Source: Thermophagus sp052400625
Lineage (GTDB): Bacteria; Bacteroidota; Bacteroidia; Bacteroidales; Marinilabiliaceae
Length of the DNA: 64,000 bases
Assembly (NCBI GenBank): GCA_052400625.1
Contig: JBQTGH010000001.1
Strand: one strand, 5' to 3'
The stretch's first letter is position 1; each line of letters starts with the position of its first letter. The notes under the pieces were generated by a model. That model did not search any database. It saw only the letters and a program-made list of their open reading frames with translations, and was not told where the DNA came from. This document shows, piece by piece, positions 25,617 to 35,593 of the stretch. The position numbers and the translations under genes are program-made.

Positions 25617-27590
25617 TTATTTGGAGATAATCGGCAGACTACCTTTCCAGATCACTCTGATGCTTGTGGTACCATCATTAATGTTAAGTATTCCATCATC
25701 CATTGTAACATAAGGACTATCCAGCAATGGCCATTCCGAATAAGATTCATCCGCAACACCATTCACTTCAACGGTAGGCACAGCCTCATGCATCCCGGTA
25801 ATGCCATACGATTGCCATGTAGATGGCGGGTTAGCAACAGATACAAGGGGAAACCCTTCCTGAAATTTAATGTACAAGTTGTCGCCGTTGATATTCGTAT
25901 ACTCACAAGTCATTTCACCCCAATCAACAGACAAGGAATTGCTCAGCACTTTGGTCTGAAAATCCGCAAAACTGCCGGAAGTCTCGGAGTCGCTTACTTC
26001 AAAGACAAAACCTGTTTTTGCAAAACTACTCTTGATTACATTGAAACCATCCAAACTGGCATCAGGAGAAGTCTTATCAATGGTATAATCTTTTAGTGGC
26101 TTGATGCCGATGTAAACTTCTCCCTCCCGCAAGAAGATCCATCCTTCCTTTTCAATTTCCTCATCCATGGTTTTGGGATAACGAACCATTCCAACTTTGA
26201 CCAAATCATCAGCGTAAGCCGACCGCCATCCCCAAAAATCTTCACCTGATATAGGATTCTGAACATTTGGCCAGGGATCTTCCTGAGGAATATCGAAAAG
26301 AGTTATCACACTTCCCTCATGGTGAGCCGTTTGCTGAAATGGTGAAATATTACCTAAATCCCAAGTGTCGGGACCTGACCCTTTTGTAAAAAAATAGGGA
26401 GCAAAACAGCCTATATAATTAAATCTGTCGGCAGAACTCCAACAAATATTAAAACCATTGGTCGCAAACATCAAATCACCTCCGGGTACCCATCGGAAAT
26501 TTCCTGTCCCTATCGCGAAGTTTTCAGCCCTATAGGCTTTTCTCATCACGGCATGAGGCACACCTGAACCATACGAGCCAAAAGTAGGCATGGATGACTT
26601 AATAGTCATGGGAGACTTATCCATTCCAATTCTAAAAAATACTTCGGGTATTTCCACTTCAGACACAACTGTATATAAGGTCTCTGATGCATCCGAATAA
26701 TTTTTAGTGAATTGTTCCAACTTAACGTTATCAGAGGCAGATCCCCAACCAAAAAGCAACCAATTATAATAAGTGGTTCCCGCAACATAATAATATGTAG
26801 GCGCATGGTCTTGTTGCGTATTCATTCTGGCATAGGGTGCAATTGTAGTTCCTTCGAATTGGAGCAATGAAATCAAAGCCCATTTATAAAGCAGCATCGC
26901 TTCGGCCATTTTTTTCACATCCGCATCTTCAGCACATTCATACAATATTTCTATCGGGAAATTGTAAACTTGCTCATAGGTCGTAGAAAGAGACTCTGCA
27001 TTTCCCTTGGCATATACGTTTTTGAAGGTAGTGCTTAAATTATTCTTCAGTGTTGCCATCAGTTGCTCACTAGTTTGCCCATTTGACCAGTTAGCATCCG
27101 GGAAAAGTTGTGCCAACAAATAACCACCACACCAAAGCATACTTGCATGATTTTCTGTTCCATGTCCTAAAAAACTACTGCCATATTGTTCAAGCTTAGA
27201 CTGCAAATGAGATTTTTGCGCATCCGAAAAATTATCCCAATACCGATGAAGAGCAAGTGCTAACCCCGGCCAATAAAACATATCAGCATAACCATCAGCA
27301 ACATAAGTCAAATAGTTAAGTGCCTTCTCATCATTAGGATCATTCTCGAGCCTTATTAAGGCGAAGGGTATTCCGTGCTTCCCGCTTTTGGTTAGCATAT
27401 CGTCTTTAAATGCATCGATAAGCCAGGCTTTCCTCTCTTTATAGGGAGTCAAGTCCACAGAACCGGGGGTTTCACCCCCGGGTTCCGGACCAGACTTGAT
27501 ATCATCATCCTTACAGGATGAAAATGCCATCGTCATCATTAATAATAAAACGATAATACTAATATCATTTATTTTATTCATGTCATTCAA
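25617..27590 (-). CDS. Unassigned toroid-type protein B, candidate polysaccharide lyase, lipoprotein
   Basis: A 657-residue paralogue of the 17021-18949 product, but with a lipoprotein signal (MAFSSC, followed by acidic KDDD, a surface-export-like tether). The same motifs occur in the same order: GHGTENHA with Asn147-His148, STTYE, IAPYARMNTQQDH, TTYYNWLLFGWG, FRWVPGGD, SPFQQTAH, GWIFLREGE. By eye the two copies share around half of their residues throughout. Its place right behind susC-susD and the fimbrillin-like gene suggests it makes the first, surface-exposed cut. Function is inferred. MNDMNK allows a second ATG three codons in. Confidence 0.6.
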   Translation of the reverse strand: MNDMNKINDISIIVLLLMMTMAFSSCKDDDIKSGPEPGGETPGSVDLTPYKERKAWLIDAFKDDMLTKSGKHGIPFALIRLENDPNDEKALNYLTYVADGYADMFYWPGLALALHRYWDNFSDAQKSHLQSKLEQYGSSFLGHGTENHASMLWCGGYLLAQLFPDANWSNGQTSEQLMATLKNNLSTTFKNVYAKGNAESLSTTYEQVYNFPIEILYECAEDADVKKMAEAMLLYKWALISLLQFEGTTIAPYARMNTQQDHAPTYYYVAGTTYYNWLLFGWGSASDNVKLEQFTKNYSDASETLYTVVSEVEIPEVFFRIGMDKSPMTIKSSMPTFGSYGSGVPHAVMRKAYRAENFAIGTGNFRWVPGGDLMFATNGFNICWSSADRFNYIGCFAPYFFTKGSGPDTWDLGNISPFQQTAHHEGSVITLFDIPQEDPWPNVQNPISGEDFWGWRSAYADDLVKVGMVRYPKTMDEEIEKEGWIFLREGEVYIGIKPLKDYTIDKTSPDASLDGFNVIKSSFAKTGFVFEVSDSETSGSFADFQTKVLSNSLSVDWGEMTCEYTNINGDNLYIKFQEGFPLVSVANPPSTWQSYGITGMHEAVPTVEVNGVADESYSEWPLLDSPYVTMDDGILNINDGTTSIRVIWKGSLPIISK

Positions 27591-27602
27591 ACTAATAATA
27601 GG

Positions 27603-29183
27603 TTAAAACTGACGAATGGCTCTAAATTGGCACAGATTCTTTCGACTCTTATACAAACGCCCATTTCTACTAATAACTCCTTTGAATCCTACATAGTTTT
27701 TTGAAGCATCCTTATCCAATTCAGTGGTTGATGCATGTCCTCGGTCATCAGGAACTTTGCTTCCACCAGCTGCCTCTAGTTTTTGGTTTACCAAAGTTCT
27801 AGCCTCAAGACTTGCACCTACAGGTGTGTTGGCTTCCAACTGGATCGTCGGGATAACATCCAGTCCGGCTGAAGTACGAATGGCTTCATCCCAATCTGCC
27901 AGGACTTCGTCATAATCAATTCCAAATGAAAAGGCCATCATTCGACGAAGTTCATTAAACGAAGGCATATACCAGACACCATCAATGTCACCGTTATTCA
28001 AGAATGTATAAACATAATCAAACAAAGCATAATTGGTTGAAAAATCCGCCTCGTCTTTATGCGCAGCAATTAAATCTTTTGTTGCAGTCTTTCCATCATC
28101 CTCACTGGCCATTGATGGAATAAGATTGGTTTCAAAAACATCATCAACGCCCCAACGAGCTCCCCATGTGCCGGGCGCATATCCGGAAGTATTAACGTCT
28201 TTAAGATTCATCACCAAACCATGGCGTCCTTCACTAATGGGATCAACCCAAAAAACAACACCTTCTATCTGCGCCTTCGCTTCCGGATCATTCAAATCCA
28301 CATTAGGATCAGGATAATAATCGCCCACGTTGTATACTATTTTTGTAGCTCCCTTTTTGTACAAGGTAATAGGAAATTCATAACTATTTCCGGATACCAA
28401 GGCCAGTCCATCAGGAATCTCATAGAATGCCGGTTCTAGCTCCAATTCTTCGGGTGCAGTAACGGTTATTTTCCGACCTGTGAAACTATTGGCAGTAGTA
28501 GGGATCACCAAGGCATCATACGCTACGCCTGCTTCTACTGACCGCATCTCTATTGGTGAAACATTCTCCTTATTTGAAAAGATTTCTGTTCCAATATTGA
28601 AATCGGCAGTAGTAGGCATTCCTTCAATCATTAATTGGATACCGGAAACATCCAAATCTGCAATATCCATATCCTTTTCTATGTTGATTTTAATCTTTGC
28701 CAGTGTATGATGAAAGCCAAACTTTATATTTATAATGGCATCCTCTTGTGTTTTATTTTTGATGGCTGCTCGCATCAAATCAATGCTCTTCTGATCACTT
28801 TGGCCCGATACATCAACAGGATAGACACCGTTACTTGTTGATGGGTTATAAGGGAAATAGGCATAAAAATCCACATTGCTTCCATCAGTAGGGTAGTACA
28901 TTTCCTCTCCTTGCGGAATAAGATTCCCATTTATATCGTAAACAAACTTTTTATTATCTGCACCACTTAAAATGTTTTCAGCAACTAATTCCTCTCCTTT
29001 GGGAACCATATATACGCCAACTTCATCATTCTCTGCCCAGTTTGAATTACTTTCATCGCCCTCAAATTGAGAAATAACACCATGAAACTGTGTCGGCGCA
29101 TAAACAATATCATCACCGTCATCGCAAGAAAAAAAAGCAATATTGGCTAATAAAAAGCAAAAAATAAATATGTTAGTTTTCAT
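27603..29183 (-). CDS. Fimbrillin-like lipoprotein with C-terminal DUF1566-like domain, SusE-position surface protein
   Basis: A 526-residue lipoprotein (NIAFFSCDDGDD). The N-terminal half resembles the fimbrillin/Mfa-like family (WAENDEVGVYMVPKG, a PVDVSGQSDQKSIDLM strand, and FGFHHTLAKIKINIE). The C-terminal half has GVVFWVDPISEGRHGLVM, DGVWYMPSFNELRRM and YVGFKGVISRNGRLYKSR, the pattern of DUF1566/Lcl-type ligand-binding domains. It occupies the slot of surface glycan-binding proteins encoded after SusD. The most likely role is glycan capture at the outer membrane, although fimbria-like assembly is possible. The stop is 12 bp from the next PUL gene. Confidence 0.7.
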   Translation of the reverse strand: MKTNIFIFCFLLANIAFFSCDDGDDIVYAPTQFHGVISQFEGDESNSNWAENDEVGVYMVPKGEELVAENILSGADNKKFVYDINGNLIPQGEEMYYPTDGSNVDFYAYFPYNPSTSNGVYPVDVSGQSDQKSIDLMRAAIKNKTQEDAIINIKFGFHHTLAKIKINIEKDMDIADLDVSGIQLMIEGMPTTADFNIGTEIFSNKENVSPIEMRSVEAGVAYDALVIPTTANSFTGRKITVTAPEELELEPAFYEIPDGLALVSGNSYEFPITLYKKGATKIVYNVGDYYPDPNVDLNDPEAKAQIEGVVFWVDPISEGRHGLVMNLKDVNTSGYAPGTWGARWGVDDVFETNLIPSMASEDDGKTATKDLIAAHKDEADFSTNYALFDYVYTFLNNGDIDGVWYMPSFNELRRMMAFSFGIDYDEVLADWDEAIRTSAGLDVIPTIQLEANTPVGASLEARTLVNQKLEAAGGSKVPDDRGHASTTELDKDASKNYVGFKGVISRNGRLYKSRKNLCQFRAIRQF

Positions 29184-29295
29184 CTGAATTCAATTTTATT
29201 TTTTTAATAGCAAGATGAAACAAAACATATTTTTGTGAGAAATAGTCTCATAGCCCGTTTCATCTTGCAACTTTTTAAATTTTTAATACTAATGA

Positions 29296-31089
29296 CTATT
29301 CATTATACCCGGGGTTCTCTAAGAGATTCGGGTTATTCCCTGTTCTGGAAGTTGTGATTGGGAAATAATAATTCCGTTCATAAAAAGCCGGCGGATTGAC
29401 AGTCCCATCTAAGTTCTCCACGACAATAACCTTGTATTTCCGAGTATTGTAATCGAGTCTATATCTTAAACCACTGAATTTTCTGTCCGGACCACTGGTC
29501 AATTCATAGACAGCGGTTCTCCAACGACGTAAGTCCCAATAGCGATGGCCTTCGAAGGCCAGTTCTACTTTCCGTTCATGACGGATTTTGCCTCTGTCAA
29601 TTTCTGTCAGAGGATCAACTCCAGCTCTATTTCTAACTTGGTTGATAGCACTTAACGCATCGTCAAATTTATTGAGTTCAAAGGCTGCCTCGGCATAGTT
29701 CAACAACACTTCTCCGTATCGAAATAACTTCCAGTCTTGCGGTGAAGTATTTCTTTCACCATTCACATCCTTATCCTCATCCAAATATTTCATAATACCA
29801 AAACCCGAGCCCTGGGTATAATCCACGGCCTGATTTCCAAGAGTTTTCAACCCCTGATAAGATCCTGTTTCCTGAATTGATCCATCCGGGAGAATGATTC
29901 CTTTGTGCCAGGAAAGTTCAGTCCCTTTCCATTGCATTCCTTGATAATAGAGAGTGGCAAAAAATCGAGGCTCTTTCCCATCAAATAATTCCTCTCCTGT
30001 CCAAAAACCTTGTTGAATGGCATCTCTATCCAAGGGTGCTGCTTCGCCCGGAGTTCCATTGACATTTTCAAATTCATCTGCCATCTCCAGATAAGGTTGT
30101 CCCATATTTCCACTTCCCCATGCATTAGGTCTTGGTCCTTGAAAGAAATCCAGAGACCATCCCTGGCCGGGAGCCCAATTGGAAACATTCTCGTCATGCA
30201 CACGGGCAAAAATGACTTCTTCATTTTCGTCTTCCAGGAATAATTGTTTAAAATTCTTAATCTTATCCTCCGGATATCGGTTAAATAAAGAATGTACTCC
30301 GCTGTTCATTATTGCAGTTGCTGCATCATACGATTTCTGGTAATAATCTTCTGCCTCAGATGCAGGAAATCCTAATAATCCATCCAGTTGCTGAGTCCCA
30401 AATTGAGCAATACTTCCGGCATAAAGTGCCGCGCGACATTTTAAGGCTGCTGCCGCCCATTTGGTGGGCCGACCATAATCTGTCGTTCTAACAGACGGAA
30501 GATCATCAAAAATATCATCACATTCTGAAATGATAAAATCATAAATGGCTTTTTCAGAATCCCTTGAACGGAAAAGCTCTTCTGTAGGGTCATCGATACT
30601 TTGGGCCTCTGTAATCAATGGCACGCCACCATATCGAATCACCATCGCAAAATAATTATAAGCTCGAATAAATCTTGCTTCAGCCACCCGGTCGGTTTTG
30701 AAATCCTCTCCTACCGGAGAAGTTGGTACCCGATCAATAAAAAAATTCAGATCTCGAATAATTTTATAGGAAGCTTCCCACCAAGGCAAAGGATTTGAGT
30801 TCACCTTAATGTTTCCTCTTTTCCAACTCCCGAATCCTCTATCACTAGCTTCATCGGCAATTCCATCTATATCCATGTACCACCAGGTTCGGGCATTAGC
30901 CTCTGTCCAGGAATCCTTATCCCATACACACATCCGGGTATAGGCACCGGTGAGATAGGCGTCAATAAGTACCTCATCCTCCCACACAGCAGCATCAGAA
31001 ATAATATCTAATGGTTCTTTATCCAGAACATCTTCGCACGAAGAGGCCACGACAAATATGAATAAGAAATAATATATTAGTTTTTTCAT
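29296..31089 (-). CDS. SusD/RagB family nutrient-binding outer-membrane lipoprotein
   Basis: A 597-residue lipoprotein with the classic N-terminus (VVASSCEDVLDKEPLD) and internal SusD motifs: EARFIRAYNYFAMVIRYGGVPLI in the TPR-like helices (RFIRA..YF), and C-terminal ELNKFDDALSAINQVRNRAG and RHERKVELAFEGHRYWDLRRW. It forms the lid over the SusC channel and binds the oligosaccharide. It lies 35 bp downstream of susC in the expected order. Confidence 0.96.
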   Translation of the reverse strand: MKKLIYYFLFIFVVASSCEDVLDKEPLDIISDAAVWEDEVLIDAYLTGAYTRMCVWDKDSWTEANARTWWYMDIDGIADEASDRGFGSWKRGNIKVNSNPLPWWEASYKIIRDLNFFIDRVPTSPVGEDFKTDRVAEARFIRAYNYFAMVIRYGGVPLITEAQSIDDPTEELFRSRDSEKAIYDFIISECDDIFDDLPSVRTTDYGRPTKWAAAALKCRAALYAGSIAQFGTQQLDGLLGFPASEAEDYYQKSYDAATAIMNSGVHSLFNRYPEDKIKNFKQLFLEDENEEVIFARVHDENVSNWAPGQGWSLDFFQGPRPNAWGSGNMGQPYLEMADEFENVNGTPGEAAPLDRDAIQQGFWTGEELFDGKEPRFFATLYYQGMQWKGTELSWHKGIILPDGSIQETGSYQGLKTLGNQAVDYTQGSGFGIMKYLDEDKDVNGERNTSPQDWKLFRYGEVLLNYAEAAFELNKFDDALSAINQVRNRAGVDPLTEIDRGKIRHERKVELAFEGHRYWDLRRWRTAVYELTSGPDRKFSGLRYRLDYNTRKYKVIVVENLDGTVNPPAFYERNYYFPITTSRTGNNPNLLENPGYNE

Positions 31090-31124
31090 GATACCAATTT
31101 TTTATAATTAGAATATATTATCTA

Positions 31125-34100
31125 CTAGAAATCGATGGTCGCACCAACAGAAATAGTTCTCTGTTGCGGATAATAATAGGCTGAATTACCGCTACTAGTA
31201 GGCATAGGGACCTCCGGATCCAATCCATATTTACTCAGTTTATCAAATGTCAACAAGTTCGTACCAGCCAGGTATAAACGTACTTTAGAGAAATTAGCTT
31301 TTTCAACCCATCTTTGTGGCAGCGTATACCCTAACGTGGCTGCTTTTAGCCTGACATACCCGGCTTTCTTAAATCGATAATCAGAATAGTATCCGTTGGT
31401 ACCGGCTCCTCCCAAACGAGGAACTAATGCATTTGGATCATTGTTCTCTTCGGTCCATCGCAACTCGTAATAGTTCGACATATTTGTTGTAAGATTGACA
31501 TATGTATAATGGCCAAAAGCGCCTTGCCACAAAGAAGTCAGATCAAAATTACTATAAGTAAATCGTGTATTGAGACCAACCGTCCAATGTGGCAATTGTC
31601 CTTTTCCAATCTCTACCTGGTCTTTCCAATTCAGAACTCCGTCATCATTCACATCAATGTATTTAACATCGCCTGGTCTTAAGCTACTGTTTCCTTGCTG
31701 GTCTTGGTCAAACTCCAAATTGTTAATTTCTTCCTGACTCGTAAACAGACCATCACTTTTATACCCAAAAGTGACGTCAGTCCATCTTCCAGAACGTTTT
31801 GAAATCCTAATTTGATCGGGATCCTCATACTCAGGCTCTTCAAAATGCATCCATTTTGCTCTGGACCATGCTACTAATGCACTTATATCCCAGGTGAATT
31901 TTGCCATCTTTCCGGAAGTACCAACTTTTAAATCAAATCCTCGATTATTTAAACTGTTAATGTTCTCGGGAGGCAAACTGGCTCCAAATGTACTGGGAAG
32001 CGAAAGAATGCGGGTTCCGGGGATGCCTTCTCGTTCACGATAAAACACATCCATCTCTCCGTACAGTTTTCTTTTCCACATCGAAAACTCAGCGCCCACA
32101 TTATACAATGTAATATTTTCCCAAGTCAGATTCGGATTTGATAACCCCGTCGTATATAATCCTGCGCTGTAATCCGAACCAAATTTATAATATCCATAAT
32201 TGGCTTTAAACGAGTAACCAGTCAGATATTCAAAGTTGCCAACACCATCATTCCCCGATTGGCCGTAACTGGCTTTTAATTTCAGGTTATCAAACAGTCC
32301 CATGTTGGCAATAAATCCTTCCTCAGATAATCGCCAGGCCAAAAGAATACTTGGGAAATACCCCCATCTTTGATCCGATGGAAATTTCGCAGAAGCATCT
32401 GCACGGAAAATAGCCTCCAAAAGGTACTTGTCTTTATAGGAATAATTTAACCTCCCCACAAAACTCTTGCGCCCCATTTCGCTTGCTGTTCCGTCATTCG
32501 TCGAAGTACTTGAGTCTCCGGCATACAATTGATCCAATGTAGATGTAATAAAGTTGCTCCGTCTGGTATAAAGATAGTCCGATTTATAACCGATACTTTC
32601 ATATAGTGCAAGGACAGTCAAGTGGTGATCAACATTAAACCGTCTGTCATAGTTGAATGAAAACTGGGAGGTTAAAATCTGACTCTCAGATTTCCTCAAT
32701 GTTAAAGCTGACTCACCTCTAGTGTCTGCCACAGACGTATAAATATCGTCTTCATAGGCATACTCCCACATTTCATAGCCACCATAAAAGGTTTTTTGTC
32801 TGGTATAGTCCTTTAAATAGTGCCAGGTATATTTGGCTGACAATCCTTGAATGAAATCCAAATCGTAATTGAAGGAGAAACGGCCTTCAACTCTCTGAAA
32901 GTCGGTATCATTATATCCTCCTATTTCCCGGTTTGATCCCCCGTAAGCAGGGTAGTTCGTGCCCACAAAAGGAAGTTTATCCTTTTCAGGAAAATCTGCA
33001 CGATACATGGGGTTACTAAACCACAGATCCTGCCACAGTTCAGGATAATCACGACTCTGATTTCGTTTGGTTTCATTCAGATCTCTGACCACACTAGAAA
33101 CATCTATTTTCATGTCGAGATTGTCGGTCAACTTCATATCCACATTCGACTGAAAATTATAACGCTGAAAATCTCCTCCGTTCTTTTTCCAAATGGTTTC
33201 CTGCTTCAAATAACCCAAAAAACCATAATATTTAATTCTATCGGATCCGCCGCGAACAGAGATATTATGTTCCTGCTGAGGAGCCCAATCTCTAATCAAT
33301 AAATCATACCAATCGGTATTCGGATGATATAGTGGGTCGCTACCATCGTAAAACATCCGGATGTCTTCTTCCGAATAAGGTGCTGTTTCTTCCGGTTTAC
33401 CTGCCTGAAGATGCGCTTCTCTTTGCATCTCGGCATACTGGCCGGAACTTACTTTTTTAGGAAAATTGGTTATTCCCTGCAATGAGTAAGAGGTATTTAA
33501 AGTAAAAATTGGTTTAGAGATATTACCTCTTTTGGTGGTTACCAAAACCACTCCATTACCGGCTCGGGCACCATAAATAGAAGCAGAACCATCCTTCAGT
33601 ATAGAAATTGACTCTATAGAGTTAGGATCCAACAAATTCAAATCTCCTTCCACACCATCTACAATAACCAACGGATTACCAAATCCACGAATATTTATTG
33701 AAGCTGCGTCAGCACCGGGTCGACCTTCCGATTGCACGGTGATCAAACCAGCCAAACGTCCGGAAAGGGCATTGGAGGCGGACGAAATAGGAGCTACTGT
33801 TAAATCTTTTGTCTGGACACTTGAAATCGCACCGGCAAGGGATGACTTACGTCTTGTGCCATAACCTATTGCAACCACTTCATCAAGGCTTATGGTTTCT
33901 TCAACCATAACAACATTAATGGTCCTCTGTCCTGCCACAGCGACCTCTTGATCTTTCATTCCTATAAAAGAAAAAACGAGGGTGGCATCGGGTGAAAAAT
34001 CTGTCAAATTATAGATCCCTTCACCGTTGGTGATTGTACCATTGGTCGTTCCTTTCTCTACGACCGATACCCCTGGCAATGGTTCCCCGGCAGAATCAAC

Positions 34101-34508
34101 AACCCGTCCGGAAATATTTATTCTTTGCGGTGCAACCGGCGCCTTGGCGGGGGAGAGAATGACATGTCCATCGCGAATAATGGTCTGTATTTTTCCTTTA
34201 CCAAATAGTTGATCTATAACTTCAGGTATTTCCTTATCCTCAACAGTGATGTCAACTCTCTTATATACATCAATTAATCCGTTATCGTAAAGAAAATAAA
34301 ATCCGCTTTGCTTTTCTATCTGAGATAGCACCTCTTTTATCGTAGCATCTCTCATTTTTAGAGTCAGCCGTGACGGCGGAGAAAAACTATTACCTGCCAA
34401 AATTTGAAGTGTGCTTACAAAAGCCAGAAATAAACTAATTCTAATAGCTCTGAAAAATTTCCTGTGCCTGGAAAATTCCAGGCACAATGAATTCGCGTTT
34501 TTTTTCAT
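31125..34508 (-). CDS. SusC/RagA TonB-dependent transporter with STN signalling domain
   Basis: A 1127-residue outer-membrane transporter. After the signal sequence come an STN domain (about 47-118, used for contact with an anti-sigma factor), a carboxypeptidase-D-like beta-sandwich (about 130-204, NISGRVVDSAGEPLPGVSVV), the TonB-box region LDEVVAIGYGT (about 208-218), plug, and a beta-barrel ending in a terminal aromatic (GATIDF). The STN domain plus the adjacent FecR and sigma genes mark a trans-envelope signalling transporter rather than a simple SusC. It imports oligosaccharides with SusD using TonB-ExbBD energy. Confidence 0.97.
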   Translation of the reverse strand: MKKNANSLCLEFSRHRKFFRAIRISLFLAFVSTLQILAGNSFSPPSRLTLKMRDATIKEVLSQIEKQSGFYFLYDNGLIDVYKRVDITVEDKEIPEVIDQLFGKGKIQTIIRDGHVILSPAKAPVAPQRINISGRVVDSAGEPLPGVSVVEKGTTNGTITNGEGIYNLTDFSPDATLVFSFIGMKDQEVAVAGQRTINVVMVEETISLDEVVAIGYGTRRKSSLAGAISSVQTKDLTVAPISSASNALSGRLAGLITVQSEGRPGADAASINIRGFGNPLVIVDGVEGDLNLLDPNSIESISILKDGSASIYGARAGNGVVLVTTKRGNISKPIFTLNTSYSLQGITNFPKKVSSGQYAEMQREAHLQAGKPEETAPYSEEDIRMFYDGSDPLYHPNTDWYDLLIRDWAPQQEHNISVRGGSDRIKYYGFLGYLKQETIWKKNGGDFQRYNFQSNVDMKLTDNLDMKIDVSSVVRDLNETKRNQSRDYPELWQDLWFSNPMYRADFPEKDKLPFVGTNYPAYGGSNREIGGYNDTDFQRVEGRFSFNYDLDFIQGLSAKYTWHYLKDYTRQKTFYGGYEMWEYAYEDDIYTSVADTRGESALTLRKSESQILTSQFSFNYDRRFNVDHHLTVLALYESIGYKSDYLYTRRSNFITSTLDQLYAGDSSTSTNDGTASEMGRKSFVGRLNYSYKDKYLLEAIFRADASAKFPSDQRWGYFPSILLAWRLSEEGFIANMGLFDNLKLKASYGQSGNDGVGNFEYLTGYSFKANYGYYKFGSDYSAGLYTTGLSNPNLTWENITLYNVGAEFSMWKRKLYGEMDVFYREREGIPGTRILSLPSTFGASLPPENINSLNNRGFDLKVGTSGKMAKFTWDISALVAWSRAKWMHFEEPEYEDPDQIRISKRSGRWTDVTFGYKSDGLFTSQEEINNLEFDQDQQGNSSLRPGDVKYIDVNDDGVLNWKDQVEIGKGQLPHWTVGLNTRFTYSNFDLTSLWQGAFGHYTYVNLTTNMSNYYELRWTEENNDPNALVPRLGGAGTNGYYSDYRFKKAGYVRLKAATLGYTLPQRWVEKANFSKVRLYLAGTNLLTFDKLSKYGLDPEVPMPTSSGNSAYYYPQQRTISVGATIDF

Positions 34509-34559
34509 AAATTTGAATGTTTAAATTACTATTATTTAAATCTGCTCCTAGAGCAATTG

Positions 34560-34585
34560 GAAGGAAGTGTTGCAGCACTTCCTTC
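34560..34585. promoter_or_regulatory. Stem-loop between fecR-like and susC genes
   Basis: A perfect 10-bp stem (34560-34569 with 34576-34585) encloses a 6-nt loop. It lies 19 bp past the anti-sigma stop codon and about 50 bp before the susC ATG, on the shared minus-strand path. There is no T run after it on the minus strand, so it is more likely a processing, stability or attenuation hairpin than a full terminator. Confidence 0.5.
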
Positions 34586-34603
34586 TTTACTTTTCATTAC
34601 TAA

Positions 34604-35593
34604 TCATCTATCAGCTCGACTAATAAGAACTTTCCTTCTTCGGAGGGTATCGGTCGTCCCTTCCATTTTCGCAGAAATTTGTTCTACTTTTATAGGAGAG
34701 GCTATTTCCAACATTTCCAATATTTCACTTAACGATTCATTTTCAAACGTTGAAGAAATCTTAACATCTTCAACCTTTGGATCAACAATTTCTACTTCTA
34801 CACCAAACCAACGTTCTAGTCGTTGTGCTATCTCCGGCATCGGACACTCATCCAGAATTAATTTATTTTTATGCCATCCAATATATTTTTCTATATTTTC
34901 AGTAGATATTATCGTTTCCTTACTCATTTTATCGACTACAGCTCGTTCACCCGGTTTCATAATAACACCCTTGATGGCTGTATTAGAAGCCATTGGATTC
35001 AATTTTATGCTTCCCTCTGCTAATACAACTTCTATAGTGCTGTCTTCCGGAAATGCTTTACAATTAAATTGTGTTCCTAGTACCGTCACGCTTACATCTC
35101 CCGACTCAACCCGGAATGGCAACTGATCATTTTTTTTCACCTTAAAGAAAGCCTCTCCGATCAACTTAACCTCACGCTGTTTTCCCCCAACAAAAGGAAC
35201 CTTATAACTTATGGTACTCTCTGCGTTCAACCACACAACAGTTCCGTCAGGTAAAGAAATCTCTGAACGGACTCCCAATGGATTGGATATCTTTTGTTCC
35301 GCAAATTGCTCTGCTCCAGGTTGCACTTTCTGTTTCGAAAAAAGGATAACTGAAGTTATTAACAAGGGGATAAAAAGGATCGCTGCAGCACGCATCAGAA
35401 CGTCCAGAACCCGAATCCGAGAATTCGCTTTCTCTATGCGTTTCCGAACCAATTCAAATGCTCGATAACTATTAACCTTTTCTATCGAATGGATAATTTG
35501 TTCCGCTTCGGATATTTGCGCATCAACATCCTGCTCCTTTCGGATTGAAAGAATTCTTTGAAGTTGCTTTTCTATTTGAGAATCTTTTGACAT
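34604..35593 (-). CDS. FecR-type anti-sigma factor
   Basis: A 329-residue membrane protein: a cytoplasmic N-terminal part (about 1-64), one transmembrane helix (about 66-86), a FecR domain in the periplasm (SEISLPDGTVVWLNAESTIS, then GEAFFKVKKNDQLPF), and a C-terminal DUF4974 domain (about 255-325, ending in the secretin-like LSEILEMLE region) that contacts the STN domain of SusC. It holds the sigma factor inactive until the transporter is loaded. It is encoded between the sigma gene and susC on the same strand, 95 bp upstream of the susC start. Confidence 0.93.
   Translation of the reverse strand: MSKDSQIEKQLQRILSIRKEQDVDAQISEAEQIIHSIEKVNSYRAFELVRKRIEKANSRIRVLDVLMRAAAILFIPLLITSVILFSKQKVQPGAEQFAEQKISNPLGVRSEISLPDGTVVWLNAESTISYKVPFVGGKQREVKLIGEAFFKVKKNDQLPFRVESGDVSVTVLGTQFNCKAFPEDSTIEVVLAEGSIKLNPMASNTAIKGVIMKPGERAVVDKMSKETIISTENIEKYIGWHKNKLILDECPMPEIAQRLERWFGVEVEIVDPKVEDVKISSTFENESLSEILEMLEIASPIKVEQISAKMEGTTDTLRRRKVLISRADR

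Noticed and set aside
34557..35126. 189-codon plus-strand ORF
   Set aside because: It is antisense to the FecR-type gene, low-complexity Ser/Ile/Thr rich, with no domain.
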